NCBI GenBank assembly: GCA_018609935.1
Contig: JAHENH010000069.1
Coordinates: 1-64,000, forward strand
Origin: Halobacteriales archaeon
Lineage (GTDB): Archaea > Halobacteriota > Halobacteria > Halorutilales > JAHENH01
Length of the DNA stretch: 64,000 bases
Direction of reading: 5' to 3'
The stretch's first letter is position 1. The number at the start of each line of letters is the position of its first letter. The position numbers were made by a program, and so were the translations under genes. Below the pieces are notes generated by a model. The model saw only the letters and a list, made by a program, of their open reading frames with translations. It ran no database searches and had not been told where the DNA came from. Below are positions 63,993 through 64,000 of this stretch, one piece after another.

Positions 63993-64000
63993 ATACACAT

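Noticed and set aside
1..64000. CRISPR array
   Set aside because: No regularly spaced repeats of 20-40 bases were seen; the only tandem repeat is the 28-bp duplication without spacers.

Overview
This window is one dense, AT-rich archaeal chromosome segment (about 60 protein genes, short gaps, both strands). The gene content is euryarchaeal: TBP, thermosome, A-type ATP synthase, archaeal DnaG, aIF2-alpha, aIF5A, L44e/S27e, diphthine synthase, DacZ, pantoate kinase and EndoMS/NucS. Many proteins are acidic and most resemble halophilic archaea: a double-histone-fold histone, a PitA-type C-terminal domain, a Sulfolobus/haloarchaeal-type ferredoxin and a Cys-type Thi4. Low GC with haloarchaeal-like proteins points to a low-GC halophile outside the classical high-GC Halobacteria. 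Methanonatronarchaeia is a candidate, but no methanogenesis gene lies here, so this is inference.

Layout. 1-8.2 kb: nitroreductase (cut at the window edge), PitA-like domain protein, nucS, a universal stress protein, a DUF457-like membrane protein, an NDUFA9-like SDR, panB and thrB. 8.3-17.5 kb: an Lhr helicase with an intein in its P-loop, an NAD kinase/inositol-phosphatase fusion, thermosome and a DUF63 membrane protein. 17.5-18.7 kb: a decayed, GC-richer IS605-type tnpB. 18.9-24.1 kb: tRNA G10 methyltransferase and tbp (divergent), an alkyltransferase-like protein, CYTH, phosphatidylserine decarboxylase, a frameshifted phosphoesterase and grpE. 24.2-31 kb: PhnP-like hydrolase, AAA ATPase, map, guaB, an Mrp/ApbC carrier and an MBL hydrolase. 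31.2-39.8 kb: gamma-carbonic anhydrase, ribH, a prepilin peptidase, hisI, then the A-ATPase genes K-E-C-F-A-B-D. 39.8-47.9 kb: pantoate kinase, intein-bearing dcd, a DUF6775-like protein, thi4, pheA, an HD hydrolase, ferredoxin and an FKBP. 48-54.2 kb: agmatinase with aIF5A, dacZ with mscS, a DUF151 protein, nadB and nadA. 54.4-64 kb: the L44e-S27e-aIF2alpha-PAC2 operon, dnaG, pdxS-pdxT-hisE, dphB-usp-histone, NAD salvage genes and an MBL hydrolase.

Functional themes. NAD metabolism is dense: de novo nadA/nadB, salvage nicotinamidase plus nicotinate phosphoribosyltransferase, and NAD kinase. Both archaeal pantoate steps (panB, pantoate kinase) are present but apart. aIF5A with agmatinase fits hypusine formation. 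dacZ overlapping mscS suggests c-di-AMP control of osmotic channels.

Most notable: two inteins with eroded homing-endonuclease motifs, one in the Lhr Walker A and one in the Dcd active-site loop; an alkyltransferase homologue with Thr for the catalytic Cys; a phosphoesterase split at an A9 run; a similar leader element upstream of nucS, atpA and dcd; scattered IS605-like end remnants; and a 28-bp tandem duplication that separated thi4 from the next gene. No rRNA, tRNA or CRISPR array was found.
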